Positions 34,715 through 46,600 of a stretch of 64,000 bases of DNA are shown here, piece by piece; within the stretch, counting starts at the first letter, position 1, and every line of letters begins with the position of its first letter. The position numbers were made by a program, and so were the translations under genes. The notes under the pieces were generated by a model that made no database searches, was not told where the DNA came from, and worked only from the letters and a program-made list of their open reading frames with translations. Origin of the DNA: Erodium maritimum. Lineage: Eukaryota > Streptophyta > Magnoliopsida > Geraniales > Geraniaceae. The stretch is from contig OY997588.1 of NCBI GenBank assembly GCA_963921825.1, positions 9,996,001-10,060,000 of the forward strand, written 5' to 3'.

Positions 34715-35023
34715 ATTATCTTTCATTCTAGTTTATTTCGATATTATATTATCATTTTAATTATTTTCAATGAAATGTCATTTCCACTTAATTTGTATGC
34801 ATTTAAATTTCCTTTTATACTATTTGTTTACGCTATCAGCCAGCAGAAAAAACATGGACTGAAAATGAAATTCTTTCAGCCTAACTGAAAAAGAGATAAA
34901 CATATTTTTTTATTTTTTTTATTTTATCAGCCTCCTTTTTCAGCCAACAAAAATATTAATGATTGAAGATGCTATTCGTTTGTCGCTGTTTTTCTACCTT
35001 TTTATTTTGTTTTATCTATTTTA

Positions 35024-38000
35024 TGTTAGATAAGATAGATATTTGTAATTTGTATTTAGAGATTACATTACAAATATCTATCTTATCTAACATATGACTT
35101 TCAACTCATGTAGTCTAAAACCTTATTTTAATTCAAGCTCTGCTCGTCAAGTTATTGTTGGTGATGGTACGCTTATCCCTATTACTGGTTCTGGTCATGC
35201 TGCTTTATTACCTACTCACCCAAATTTATGTCTGAAAAATGTGTCACATACCCCTCATATTATTAAGAACCTTATTTCTGTCCGCCGTTTTGTCACGGAT
35301 AGGTAATGCTACAGTAGAATTTGATCCTTATGGTTTTTCTGTGAAAGATTTTCGGACAGGCACCCCGGTTCTGAGATGCAATAGTTCTAGCGATCTTTAT
35401 CCAGTCTCATCGTCCGTGTCTTCTAATTCTCCTTTGGCTCTAGCTGCGTTGTCTCCACAACTTTGGTATTCTCGGTTAGGTCATCCTGGTGATCCTGTTT
35501 TTAATTCTCTTCGTAGTCAGCATTTGATTTCATGTTCTACAAACAGCAAATTACATTCATGTCAGTCTTGTGTTTTTGGCAAACATATTAAATTACCTTT
35601 CAGTCAGTCATTAAACAATACATATTCTCCATTTGACATTATTCATGCTGATTTATGGACTACCCCTGTTTTAAGTTCTGTTGGTCATCGATATTATTTA
35701 TTGCTTCTTGATGATTACACTGATTTCTTGTGGACATTTCCGTTGGGTGCCAAATCTGATGTGTTTTCTATATTCACTATGTTTAACAATTTTGTTCGTA
35801 CCCAATTTGGTCGATCAATTAAAAGTTTTCAATGTGATAATGGGAAGGAATTTGATAATACTCCATTTCATAAATTCTGTGTATCTATTGGAATGGTATT
35901 TCGTTTTTCTTGTCCCCATAGTTCATCTCAAAATGGTCGTGCTGAAAGAAAAATTAGAACTGTCAACAATATGGTTCGAACATTGCTTATTCATGCTTCC
36001 CTTCCTCTTTCTTTTTGGCATCACTCACTTCACATGTCTACTTATCTTCATAATATTCTTCCTTCTAAAAATATATCTTTTTCATCCCCTACTCAACTTC
36101 TTTATCATCGTACTCCCATTTACACTCATTTGCGTACTTTTGGTTGTCTGTGTTATCCTCTTATTCCCTCTACTGCTAGGAACAAGTTGCAATCTCGCTC
36201 ATTACCGCGTGTCTTTCTTGGATTTCCTTCACAGCATCGAGGATACAAATGTTTTGATATTCAACAAAACAAAGTAATTATCTGTCGGCATGTTATTTTT
36301 GATGAAACGACATTTCCTTTCTCTACTTTATCTCACCCTGTCCCTGCAGCTTACTCATTTTTGGATGACGGCCTCTCCCCGTTGATCACACTACCTTTGC
36401 TCGGATCTCCCAATCCATCCACCGGTCCATCACCCTCAGCTGCTAGCCTGCCAGTTTCACCTGCGCCTGGCTCATCCTCACCTGCGCCCGACCCATCTTC
36501 ACCTACGCCCGGCCCATCATCACCGGCCTCCTCTCGCATTTCATCTCCCTTAAGCTCAACCGAACTGGCCCGTCCTTCACATGCATCACCAACTTCACCA
36601 CCCGTGATCCATCCGATGATCACACGAGGCCGAGCAGGTATATCCAAACCAAAAGTCATTTTTAACCTTAGCTCTTCCATTATTCCATCTCCCATACCCA
36701 AACATCCTAAGGCAGCATTATCAGACCCTAATTGGAACCAAGCAATGATTGACGAGTATGATGCCTTGATTAAAAATAAGACTTGGGAATTAGTTCCTCG
36801 TCCTGATAATACTAATGTGATTCGGTCAATGTGGGTTTTTCGTCATAAAAGACGGTCTGACGGTTCTTTTGAGCGTTATAAGGCTCGTCTTGTAGGTGAT
36901 GGTCGTGCTCAGCAGGTTGGTGTCGACTGCGATGAGACGTTTAGCCCGGTTGTCAAACTGGCTACATCAGCTGTCTCTCAGTCATGGCCTATACATCAGC
37001 TGGACGTCAAGAATGCATTTCTCCACGACCACCTCAACGAGACGATCTACATGTATCAGCCTATCGGGTTTCGTAACCCGTCTTATCCGGATCATGTCTG
37101 CTTGTTGAAGCGCTCATTATATGGTTTGAAACAAGCCCCGAGGGCCTGGTATCAGCGATTTACTGATTTCGTCTCTACCATTGGTTTTTCCCATAGCAGA
37201 TCTGACCACTCTCTGTTTGTTTACCGTCAAGGCTCCGACACTGCCTTTCTGCTTTTATATATGGATGACATCATTCTGACTACTTCGAGTCAAGCTTTAC
37301 GACTTTCCATTATGTCTAAACTTAGCTCGGAGTTTGCCATGAAGGATATTGGGCCTTTATCTTATTTTTTGGGTATTGCAGTTGATCGTCATTCTACAGG
37401 CATGTTCCTTTCCCAACGAAAATATGCGGAGGAGATTATTCATCGAGCAGAAATGAGCTCTTGTTCCCCATCTGCGACTCCAGTGGATACGAAGGCTAAA
37501 GAGAGCGGCATATCCGGTGCTCCGTTTGCTAATTCGACTCTCTACCGCAGTCTCGCAGGCGCATTGCAGTATCTCACGTTCACTCGCCCAGACATATCCT
37601 ATGCTGTTCAGCAAATCTGTCTCCACATGCATGATCCACGTGACAATCATATGGGTGCTCTCAAACGCATCATCTGTTATCTTCAGGGAACACTACATTT
37701 AGGTCTTCACCTATACTCATCCATGATTTCAGAATTGGTCTCTTACACAGATGCAGACTGGGCCGGTTGTTCTGACACTCGCCGCTCTACATCAGGATAT
37801 TGTGTGTTTTTGGGTGATAATCTCATTTCGTGGTCTTCTAAGCGACAACCGACTATTTCTCGTTCTAGCACTGAAGCTGAATACCGAGGCGTTGCGAATG
37901 TTGTTTCAGAATCTTGCTGGCTCCGGAACTTACTCTTGGAACTACATTGTCCAGTATCTCGAGCCACCCTGGTTTATTGTGACAATGTAAGTGCCATTTA

Positions 38001-38345
38001 TTTATCCGGGAATCCTGTGCAACATCAACGCACAAAGCATATCGAACTAGATAACCATTTCGTTCGGGAAAAGGTCGCTAAAGGACAAGTTCGGGTTCTT
38101 CATGTCCCTTCTCGGTCTCAGATTGCCGACATCTTCACCAAGGGACTCCCGCAGGTCTTGTTTTATGATTTCGAATCCAGTCTTAACGTTTTGCCTCCTC
38201 CCGTTCCGACTGAGGGGGTGTGTTAGATAAGATATATATTTGTAATTTGTATTTAGAGATTACATTTATCATGTATTTGAAACATGATAATTAGTGTATA
38301 TATACTCTATATAATTAATGAGAAAGCAGGAATCATATTCTAACA
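35024..38345 (+). mobile_element. Ty1/copia LTR retrotransposon, truncated fossil
   Basis: Bounded by the same 5-bp target duplication, tttta, at 35019-35023 and 38346-38350. The 3' end is a short LTR. The 5' end shows only the beginning of the LTR. Pol parts in copia order: GAG-pre-integrase and integrase (about 35460-36300), a Pro/Ser-rich linker, reverse transcriptase with the YMDD box (about 36720-37450) and RNase H (to about 38200), then a purine tract just before the 3' LTR. No gag was recognised, so the copy is broken by loss of a large part. The pol region is otherwise well kept, and the surviving LTR starts are almost identical, so the insertion looks young. Confidence 0.9.
38221..38345 (+). 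repeat. 3' LTR of the copia fossil
   Basis: 125 bp, starting TGTTAGATAAGAT and ending ATTCTAACA, directly after a purine-rich tract. Very short for a copia LTR. The same opening is found at 35024, where it is followed by an inverted copy of itself, giving a hairpin of about 24 bp. Confidence 0.85.
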
Positions 38346-38725
38346 TTTTAGATTCACGTTTTTTTGATGGTAAGACTTAGAAAGTATTTTAATTGTCGAA
38401 GATGAAAATTAAATGATTTTTATGAGTCCACGAACAACAGATCACCTATGGGACATATTCTAGCATCCAATTTATATAACTATTGAATATTGATTGGAAA
38501 AATTAATGGAATTCCTCATCACCTGTTTTCAGAAAGAAAAAAAAATATAGGCAATTTTCATTTATATCGAAATATTCCGAAACGAACTAAAGAGGCAAAG
38601 AGACCACGTTGAACCGGAACGACATGTTCTGATTCAAACTACAGAAATGAAACGGTACCGTTTCATTTGGACGTCACCCTAAAACCCCTGCCGAGCAGAG
38701 AAGGTTGAAGAAGTTGCAGACTGAG

Positions 38726-41033
38726 ATGGCGTGGAGACAACTACTCTTCAGCGCGAAGGCGATTTCTAGCCCAATCCCACCGCAGTCAACGCCAGGGCTT
38801 ATCAGATTCTTCTCCAAACACATTGAATATATTGGTAACTTCCACTGAGGGTTTTCGTGATCCAATTCATATTTTGACAAGGATCGTAATTCTGTTGCTT
38901 AATTTTAATTTTATTCATCTGTTTGGTTTCCGAAGAAATTGAGGAAGGTGGAGGAAATGTTTTTTTGTTTCTTTTTCAATGTGGAATTTCTTGGCCGAGA
39001 ATGATGGGAGATGAGAAATAGAGGGGGTGAAGGGCATTGGGTCGTAGTGATGATAAAAAGGATGAGATTGAAATCGGATCTCGTGGTTGATAATCTGTAT
39101 TTCTGAACTAACCTATGCCAGTTATGTTATGAGGTTCATATGTTTCTTCTGTGTGGAAGAATGAGTACTCCATTGTTGTTTTTGAGATTCTGTAGAGCCT
39201 TTTCTGATAAGTTCGCGAAATGGGTCTAAGAGAGGGGTTGGTTTTGTTACAGAAAAGGTTGGGATACCCGAGTTTCTTCAAGGAGTAGGGAAAGGAGTAG
39301 AAGCTCATATTCCCAAGCTCGAATCTGAGATAGGGGACTTCAACAAGCTGCTTGTTACTCGCACTCTCAAGCTCAAGAAACTTGGCATCCCTTGCAAACA
39401 TGTAATTGTTCTCTATTCCTCTCTAATTACACTTGCACTCTTTAACATACATGCATATGTTTATAGGTCCACACCAAATATATGCAGCAGAAAAATCTTG
39501 TAATGCTTAGGATTGGGGATATTGATAAATAACACTTGTAGGTGTTTTTTTGTTGATTCTGATCAGTTGATAAAGCCTAAGATAAAATGGGTCTGCTTGT
39601 TGCACACGAAATTCCCAAGTTCCACCATTGTTGAGTGATCACTTTTGAAAAGAGATTGTTTTCGTACTAGAAAGTTTTCCTCAAATGCTCATCAAGATAA
39701 AATTTACAGATAATAATATTTCAAGTGTTGATTTATCCCAATTGGTAAATTCATTAATCACTACCCCAATTTATTTTGGGAAGTAACTTAAATTGCAAAT
39801 TACAATTGTCATGCAAAATTGTATCGAAGGTGAGGACACTTAGTTGCTGTCAGAGTGTAACATGAGCAAACTTATCTGTCAGTGGTAGAGATTGTAGAGG
39901 TTAAAGGTACAAGGTTAGCATATCTAGTTGGGCCTTTTATGTCATCGTTGCAAGGTTTCCACTACACAGTCTTAAGATTACATAGGATTAGATAAGACTT
40001 AAAAGTATCCTTACTGCTTTTGTTGTAGAACTACACAGTGATGATGTAGCATGTATTCTGTATCCTGTTTCTTCTGATTGAGCTATCATATTTTGAGTGG
40101 CATTTTCTATTTAAGCCTACAATTTTAAAATAGATTCCAGAAAAGCTCATCATCACTCTGATTTGTCCTTTAGACTGAGTTTTTGGCACAGGATGATAAA
40201 TAGATTCATGTAATATGGGTAAAATTTGATGTAACATATTAATCGATAGCTATCAAAGTAAGTAAAGATCTCAGTTTCTGGTAATGGCGTTGGTCCTTCA
40301 TTAAATAAGATAGTGGACTTCATTTGTAGATATAGATAGTAATTAAGAAGAGCTTTGTACTTTACACTTTACAATCCAAAAATATGGATATCCACTTGGT
40401 CTTAGCTTCTTTAAGAGAGCACGGGGACGACTAAAATAGAGTTAGGCTGAAGTTATTAATAAGGATTTAAAAGATAAGGGTATTACTAAGGTTTGGAAAT
40501 TTAGAACAAGTATTCATGTGAATGACTCAACATGATCTGCATTTTGATTCATGGAGCCTTCCCCATTGATTGGTAAAATGGCTAAGTTGTTTTATTAATA
40601 AGCTCTTGCTGTTCTGGAGTTGACTTGATGTTTATAAGCCCGGTTAGGCTGTGAAGTAGAAAAGATTGGGGCATTCTGAATAATATCCTAGGCATTTCAT
40701 AGTGGGGTATTGCATGGCTGGACTTTGTCTGGTTCTGCATGTCTTGTAAAGTGAAGCCTTGCTTTGTTGACCAAATTAACATTAATTTTGATGCCATTGT
40801 GTGTTCATTTACTGATGAACTATGTTAACTGAGGGATACAAATATTGGCAATGGCTTATGAAGTTTGCTCTCATGGTTTCTGGTGGGATTAGGTTAAATG
40901 CTCGCCATCTATCCTTTTAACTCTTACAAAAACCAATTCTAACTTGGTTTTGCAGAGGAAGCTGATTTTGAAATACACCCACAAGTATAGGGTAGGACTC
41001 TGGAGGCCTCGAGCTGTGCCTGTAAAATCCTAA
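38726..41033 (+). CDS. IGR-motif protein, probable mitochondrial ribosomal protein mS41
   Basis: Small nuclear gene for a mitoribosomal small-subunit protein with the IGR motif (Fyv4/mS41 family). Exons 38726-38834, 39253-39401 and 40956-41033 have GT-AG borders and matching phases, giving 111 residues. The N-terminus MAWRQLLFSAKAISSPIPP is basic and without acids, a fair mitochondrial presequence. The IGR region is IPEFLQGVGKGVEAHIPKL followed by LKLKKLGIPCKH, and the C-terminus RKLILKYTHKYRVGLW is highly basic, fitting rRNA contact. The frame is complete. Intron 2 (39402-40955) is long and holds nothing I can name. Family assignment is good; the ribosomal role is taken from yeast and human relatives. 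Confidence 0.85.
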
Positions 41034-41989
41034 CTGGTTAGTCTCTTGATCACCAGCGCTACATGTGATAAGCCAAAGCTGCTGCATAATGTTGCTGCTG
41101 AACTTCTATTTAGTATTGACAAGTTAGTACTATGAAGTATCAACTGTGCGGAGTTCAATGAAACAGGCTGGTTAGCCTCATTATTTACAATTACAATGTG
41201 ACATAATGAACAAATTTGTGTTGGAATTCATCAATTTCTTCCCTTTCTCCCTGCTCTGTATCTCTATACCTCCGGTTATAATTTGTAATTTCTGTTAAAT
41301 GCACTTGTTATTAATTTGTTAATTAGATGATTGAGTAAGCGCTAAAAAATTCGGTTTATAAAGAAGCATAAAGTCTTGTTAGGATCAAAACAAATAGACT
41401 AACATGCAAATCCTATCCTTGTAGTTTTGGGCTAACTCTCGTTTTTGCAAAAAAAAAAAGACCATTTCACTTGTTGTAGCCCAGTATGTTTTTTCTTAGT
41501 TAGGCGCCCAATTCAGTCACTCGCCCAGATTGATCAGGTTTGTATTAAGCATTTAAGCTATTGCCCAAATATTTATATTTTTCCATACTCCAGTGAAACT
41601 GAACTCGTTAAGTAACCACTGTAATCTCAATCCCTTCCCAATTTTTAATGCTGATTTTGAATGATGAAATCAAGTTGAAATTATATAAATATTTTTCTTC
41701 CATTCTAAAACAAATATTTATTCATAACACTTCATTTCAGTGTCCTCTATTCCTATCAATTCAGCTTCATATTTTCTCGGTTTTGATTCTCAGCCTCGTA
41801 TTCACCATCCTGTTTCTTTATATTTAATAGAGAATTGGAGTCGCATCATAGAGAACTCTGTTTCGATTTTTTCGGGTGCTTGCCGACTTTTTTCAAAGGT
41901 GCAAAGACATCGTCGGCTTCATTTGGCTGTGTAGTTTCGGCAGTATCTCTGCTTCTAATATGCTCGGATTCCGGTGAGATTCAAGCATG
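41034..41989. other. Spacer
   Basis: 3' flank of the mS41-type gene followed by AT-rich DNA. No gene is seen. The last few hundred bases may be the 5' part of the LINE-type ORF that begins to be readable at about 41990. Confidence 0.4.
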
Positions 41990-42559
41990 AGGACCTAAGG
42001 AGAGGAGGGTCTGGATGTGTTGGGTGATCGGTTTGGAGGTTTTACCATAGATGAAGAAGAAGAGGAGTTGCTTATTTCAGAGGAGGAGTTGAATGAAGGG
42101 GGAGATAAATACAAGTTTACTTTAACAAAACCATATTCATGGAAGTAATGTTGAATGCTAGTAATACCCAAGGTCTGGTGATCGAACCTCTGGCACCAGA
42201 TATCTTTGGGTTCTTTTTTCTCTCAAGAGAGGTAAAAGATGAAGTTCATGCAGTTGGAACCATGGTTTTTTTAAAATAAAATCCCGACCTATTTTCGAGA
42301 ATTCAATCACGATGACAATCCAAAACTTTTAGAATTCTCAGAGATTTCTCTTTGTGTTCAGGCCTCAAATTTACCGTTCAAAGCAATGACGAAAAAGGTT
42401 GGGACTTATATTGGGAACCGATTAGGACGTACTCCAGATGTTGAGTGCAAGAAGGATGGGCGAGCATGGCAGGATTTCATCTGAATTCGGGTGAGATTAG
42501 ATGTTTCCAAGCCTTTGAAGAGAAGAGTTAAGAGCATGAACAACAGAAAGGACCTTGGT

Positions 42560-42690
42560 GAGGTCCTGGGAGTGCATAACTTGTGCTGACTGGACAAAAG
42601 TGAGGTCCTGAGAGTGCAGAATAGTGGGTGTTTTGCGACAGAGAGGCCCTCTGAGGTCCTGGGAGTGTAGAACAGTGCTGACTGGATGCT
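42560..42690. repeat. Subterminal repeats of the Harbinger element
   Basis: Three copies of GAGGTCCTGGGAGTG, beginning at 42560, 42602 and 42653. The first and third are followed by a TGCTGACTGGA word. They lie just inside the left terminal repeat, where ORF1 or transposase binding sites are expected. Confidence 0.75.
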
Positions 42691-42892
42691 GATTGGATTA
42701 TTAATTGATATTTTGCTGTTTTATTTCATTCTTTATCAGAAACCGTTTAAATTATTTATAATTTAAAACAAATTTGGAAATAAATAATTAATGACAATAA
42801 ATAATTCATAAATAAATTTAACACGAATATAAATGAACTTATAATTTTATTCAACCCCTTTTAATACAATCCACAAATAAAAAAGTACATGC

Positions 42893-44436
42893 TCAAGAAG
42901 CATCCGATGGTGGTGGTTGTCGTCGAAGACCATCAAGTTCATATTCAAGGGCATCCAAGACTCTTCGCGTTCGTCTCTTAAATGCATTGTGCTCTGCCAA
43001 ATGTTCTTCGTTTAAACTGGAGGTATCAGTGTTATACAAAGTCATGTACAAGGTCATGCTTGCTTCCCACTTCTCGTGTATCTTCTCTAGCGAGCGGGTC
43101 CTTTCTGCATAGCGTTCCTCCTTTGTACGTTCAACCTCCAGTCGTGTACGTTCCAGGTCGACGAAGGCAGACATTTGGGCCGTGAGGATTGTCAACTTGT
43201 TTGAGGCCTTCGCTGCCTTCTTTCCTTGCGGTCGGGTTCGGGTAGGGGGAGTTGGGGCGGGCTCAGGGGATGGGGGTGTGTCGCTGAGAGGGACCTCAGT
43301 CCCCTCGTAGTTGTCGGGAGCTCCCCATTCTGGTGTTTGGGACTCACCACTGAGAGGTGTGTACTCGCCCCATGTGCTTGTGGGTGGGGTTGAGCTGTAA
43401 GCCCTAGCCTCATCCAACCGTTGTCGTTGTTGGCGTACATGTTGACGGCGGACATTTCCCATTGTGCCTTCCTCGGCAGTGAACTTGTCGACGCCCTCGA
43501 GCTTCATCACCCAATGATCCAGGTCGAACTTTAGTGGGTGGTCACCCACTTTCCCTGCGTCCGCCCACATTTGCTTCGCACGTCTCATGTGCTCGTCGTG
43601 GTTGGCGCCGCTCGCATACTCGTCCTTGGACCTCTTCAAATAGCCGAGGAACCTCCTTGTCTGAGAGGAACCTCTGAGCCAACGTTTCTTGATAGTTGGC
43701 CAGGCGCGCTCTGGGAGACCTCCTCTCGAGTTGTATTTCCTCGTAACAGCGCACCAGAATGTGTTGCCGGTTTGAGAATTGCCCTTGATGGGGTCTTTTG
43801 TAGTACTCAACCAGCAATTTATGAGGTGGAGGTCCTCCTCCTTGCTGAATGTCCGGCCCTCCGGATTTGGTGCTTGGGGTTGGGCTCGGGCTCGGGCAGG
43901 GGCTTGGGGTCGTCATTGGGAAGGTCCGACAGAGGATGGTTGGGGGAGGTCTACGTCGGGTAGTGTGTACCCGGGGTAGTTGTAGAATCGGGGTGGCATC
44001 GAGAACCCTTGTCCTTGTGGGTTCATTTCAAACGGTGGCATCTGGAACCCTTGTGGGTGCATACCAAATTGTGATGCACCTAAAACCCTGGCGCCATTTG
44101 AAATTGTTGGGGACGGTATTGCCCTAATACAATAAATTAAGTGGAAAAAATTAATACAATGCATTAATATAATAAATTAATTAAAAAAATTAATACAATG
44201 CATTAATTTAAAAAATTAATACAATGCATTAATATAATAAATTAATTAAAAAATTACGTTACATAAATAATAAGTTTGCACTTACCTGAACTCGACCCCG
44301 GTTGCGAGTATGCGGAGAAAGCGGAGTTGTCTCGATTATCCGCTAGAATGTCTTGGAAATCCCGTGCCAGTTCCTCAGAGTTGAATCCGACTTCGTCACC
44401 TGCTGACTGTGCACGAGACCCAGCGTCGCCCGACAT
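42893..44436 (-). pseudogene. Harbinger ORF1: Myb-like / NAM-associated domain protein
   Basis: DNA-binding accessory protein of PIF/Harbinger transposons, often annotated as glutathione S-transferase T3-like. The first exon 44436-44286 (MSGDAGSRAQSAGDE to PGSSSG) ends in a good donor. An AT-rich intron (44285-44124) follows, then a Pro/Met/Gln-rich linker (MPPFEMNPQGQGFSMPP). Next is the Myb/SANT-like region RTFSKEEDLHLINCWLSTTKDPIKG with NTFWCAVTRKYN, RAWPTIKKRW, and the conserved DHWVMKL. The tail has the NAM-associated basic coiled coil (RTRLEVERTKEERYAERTRS), ending at 42893. One stop (43913-43915) and one frame change in the linker break it; from 43912 to 42893 the frame is open. No catalytic residues belong to this protein. 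Identification is firm at family level. Confidence 0.8.
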
Positions 44437-45209
44437 TTTTCACGAGAATAATTGAAACGAGAGAGGAGAATTTGGGAAGGAGAGAGTGAAGTTGGAGAAT
44501 GAAAGTGAAGATTGGTGTGGAAAAATGAGAAGGGGCTGGGTATTTATACGCTTTTATTTTGCTGATTTTTAATTTAAAAAAAGAACTAGCCGTTTTTTGA
44601 CCGTTGGCAACGGTCGGGTGGACACGTGGCGGCACCGGAGACGTCCAGCGCAGCGAGGGAGCGAGGAGCGCGGACCGTGCGCTCGGCCAGCGAGAGAGGA
44701 GCGAGGAGCGAGGAGCGGGAGCAGGAGCGCGTGTTTTGGGAGCGCGGACCGTGTTTTTTTGCTTCCACAACGGGTTGGACCGCGGTCCTCGGACCGTGCA
44801 CGCGCGGAGCGGGGAGCAAGGCCGTTTCGCTGTTCATGCTCTAAGGCTTTGTTGAGCAAAAATATGGTCCATACCTGCGTGTCGCTGCAATGTAAGAGAA
44901 TATAAGACTTCTATTACGTGTGTGGGAGGTTGGGGCAAGTGGTGAAGGATTGCAAACTATATGTGGAGGGTCAAGACGAGGATCGCAAACCGTATGGCCT
45001 GTATCTACGGGCATGCCTAAGGAGAAGGTTGGGGTCAAATCTGGTTTTGACATGGAGGAGGAAGCTTCGAGAAGTACTTCGATATTAAGGAGAGTTCAGA
45101 ACAGACAACCCGTTTTTGAACGTTACCAAACATAGAAATATTAAAGATATGTTACTAATAGAAAATGATTACAAAAGTAAATTAATATATAAATAAGATA
45201 AGATTCAAG

Positions 45210-45580
45210 TATAAATTTATATCTTTCCTACGAAATATAAATTATCAATTTAAGTTTTTTTATATATATTATTAATTTATTTGAGAATCTAATATAACTT
45301 GACGGAAAACTTGAAATTACTCTGTATAATTACCTTAATTAAGTACAAGAATCAATGATTTAGATATAAATTTGTAGGAGGCGTAAGATGGTCGGGCCCA
45401 GAAGAAGTTTGTAGGACCGATCAATTTAGATATAAATTTGTATCTTTCGTACAAAATATGAACTATTAATTTGAGTTTTTTATATATACTGTTATTTTAT
45501 TTGAGAATCTACTATAACTTGACGGAAAACTTGAAATTACTTTGTATAATTACCTCTATCAAATACAAGGATCAATGATT
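45210..45580. repeat. Direct repeat pair of about 151 bp
   Basis: 45210-45360 and 45430-45580 are diverged copies sharing TATAAATTT, TTATTTGAGAATCTA, CTATAACTTGACGGAAAAC-like and ATCAATGATT words in the same order. Spacing is 69 bp. The AT-rich content and lack of terminal structure leave the origin open (LTR-like, or simple duplication). Confidence 0.75.
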
Positions 45581-46600
45581 TGAATGTCTGTTGATAAAAA
45601 AGAGAATATGCTGGTCCAAATAATGAAGAGGGTAACATGCAATGCAATGAAAGGAGATGTGGAATTTATTGTCTGAAAGTGATTAGCACAAGCACGTGCC
45701 TTGCTCTTTGTATTTATGACCAAAAGTGAACCCTGAAAGCGATTTGCTTCTCTACCACATGCTTATTGCTGCTTCCTCCAAACCTATTCTCACCTACACG
45801 TGCCTTTTTACTTCTATCACTCCTCTTTATCTACTCAAACAATCAACTCAGAAAATCCACAAGAAAATCTTATCTAATCTAACTCACAAACCATATGTGA
45901 AAATAAAATCCATTATAAACTTATATTGTGCCTTAATTATAATATTATAGGGCAATTTTTAATTTGTTGTGGGATTGATGGAGTGTAGCAAAATTACGAA
46001 ATTGAATGTATATACAACAACCAAATTAGTCGATATTTACTGAGATGTTTGGGTTCATGCATGCAAAGAAGTTGAAGTTACATTAAAGAAAGCACATGCA
46101 TGCATTGAATAACAATAGAGAGGACATGATTGGGACCTATCTTGTTCAGGTGAAAAATCAAATGGAAGGCACGCCAATCCTGTGATCTTTCGATAGCCAC
46201 TACTATCAATTTGGCCCTACAAATTAAAGACTATTCTATTTCTTATTTAAAATGTTAGTTGTAATTATTTAATGGTAGCACGTTGAGATCACTAGAGAAT
46301 GTACAGAAGCATGAAATATTAACTGCACTAGAATGAAGTTGATCTAATTGAATCATATACAAGTGTTTTGTTCTAATTAAAACATACGATACGTCTTGAT
46401 TTTGTTTCAATTTGATCTGGACTGTAACAAAGTACTCTAATTTCGTTTTAGTGTTAGAAATACTGTTCAATTTATACCTTGCATCACCCGGATAGACGGG
46501 AACAATTTGTTCAAAACTTCAGTTACATTAATTGAAAGAAAATACCCTCAAAATTGCTAACCAACCAATCAAAAAGCATTGAAAAAACTATCTGTTTTCC
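45581..46600. other. AT-rich spacer
   Basis: No open frame resembles a protein, and no inverted or terminal repeats were recognised. The short frames here have the composition of random AT-rich DNA. Confidence 0.5.

Larger units (their letters stand above)
42532..44841 (-). mobile_element. PIF/Harbinger element carrying only ORF1
   Basis: Terminal inverted repeats GAGCATGAACAACAG (left) and, inverted, GAGCATGAACAGCG (right). The 3-bp target duplication TAA at 42529-42531 and 44842-44844 is the TWA signature of PIF/Harbinger. The 2,310 bp contain the Myb/NAM-associated ORF1 on the minus strand, with its own TATA box (TATTTATA, plus-strand 44541-44548) and an ACACGTGGC box at 44622-44630, but no transposase. 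A GC-rich purine block (44640-44820) forms the right subterminal region. The element would need transposase from elsewhere. Confidence 0.85.
41990..45120 (+). pseudogene. DUF4283 / zinc-knuckle (LINE ORF1-type) pseudogene split by a Harbinger element
   Basis: The left part (to 42531) reads DRFGGFTIDEEEEELLISEE (near 42030), then KAMTKKVGTYIGNRLGR and, across one stop, IRVRLDVSKPLKRRVK, which are the start and end of DUF4283. The middle is eroded. The right part (from 44842) resumes in the linker and gives VCGRLGQVVKDC (about 44920-44955), the zinc knuckle with its first Cys changed to Tyr. A Harbinger element (42532-44841) sits exactly between the domain and the knuckle. Several frame changes and stops are present. 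It is related to the 11.4-12.4 kb copy but on the other strand and more decayed in the middle. Confidence 0.6.

Noticed and set aside
35681-36701. Further open frames overlapping the copia pol region
   Set aside because: Shadows of the main pol frame.
44569-44905. Several overlapping Arg/Ala/Ser-rich frames on both strands
   Set aside because: Low-complexity GC-rich repeats at the Harbinger right end produce open frames in every direction.
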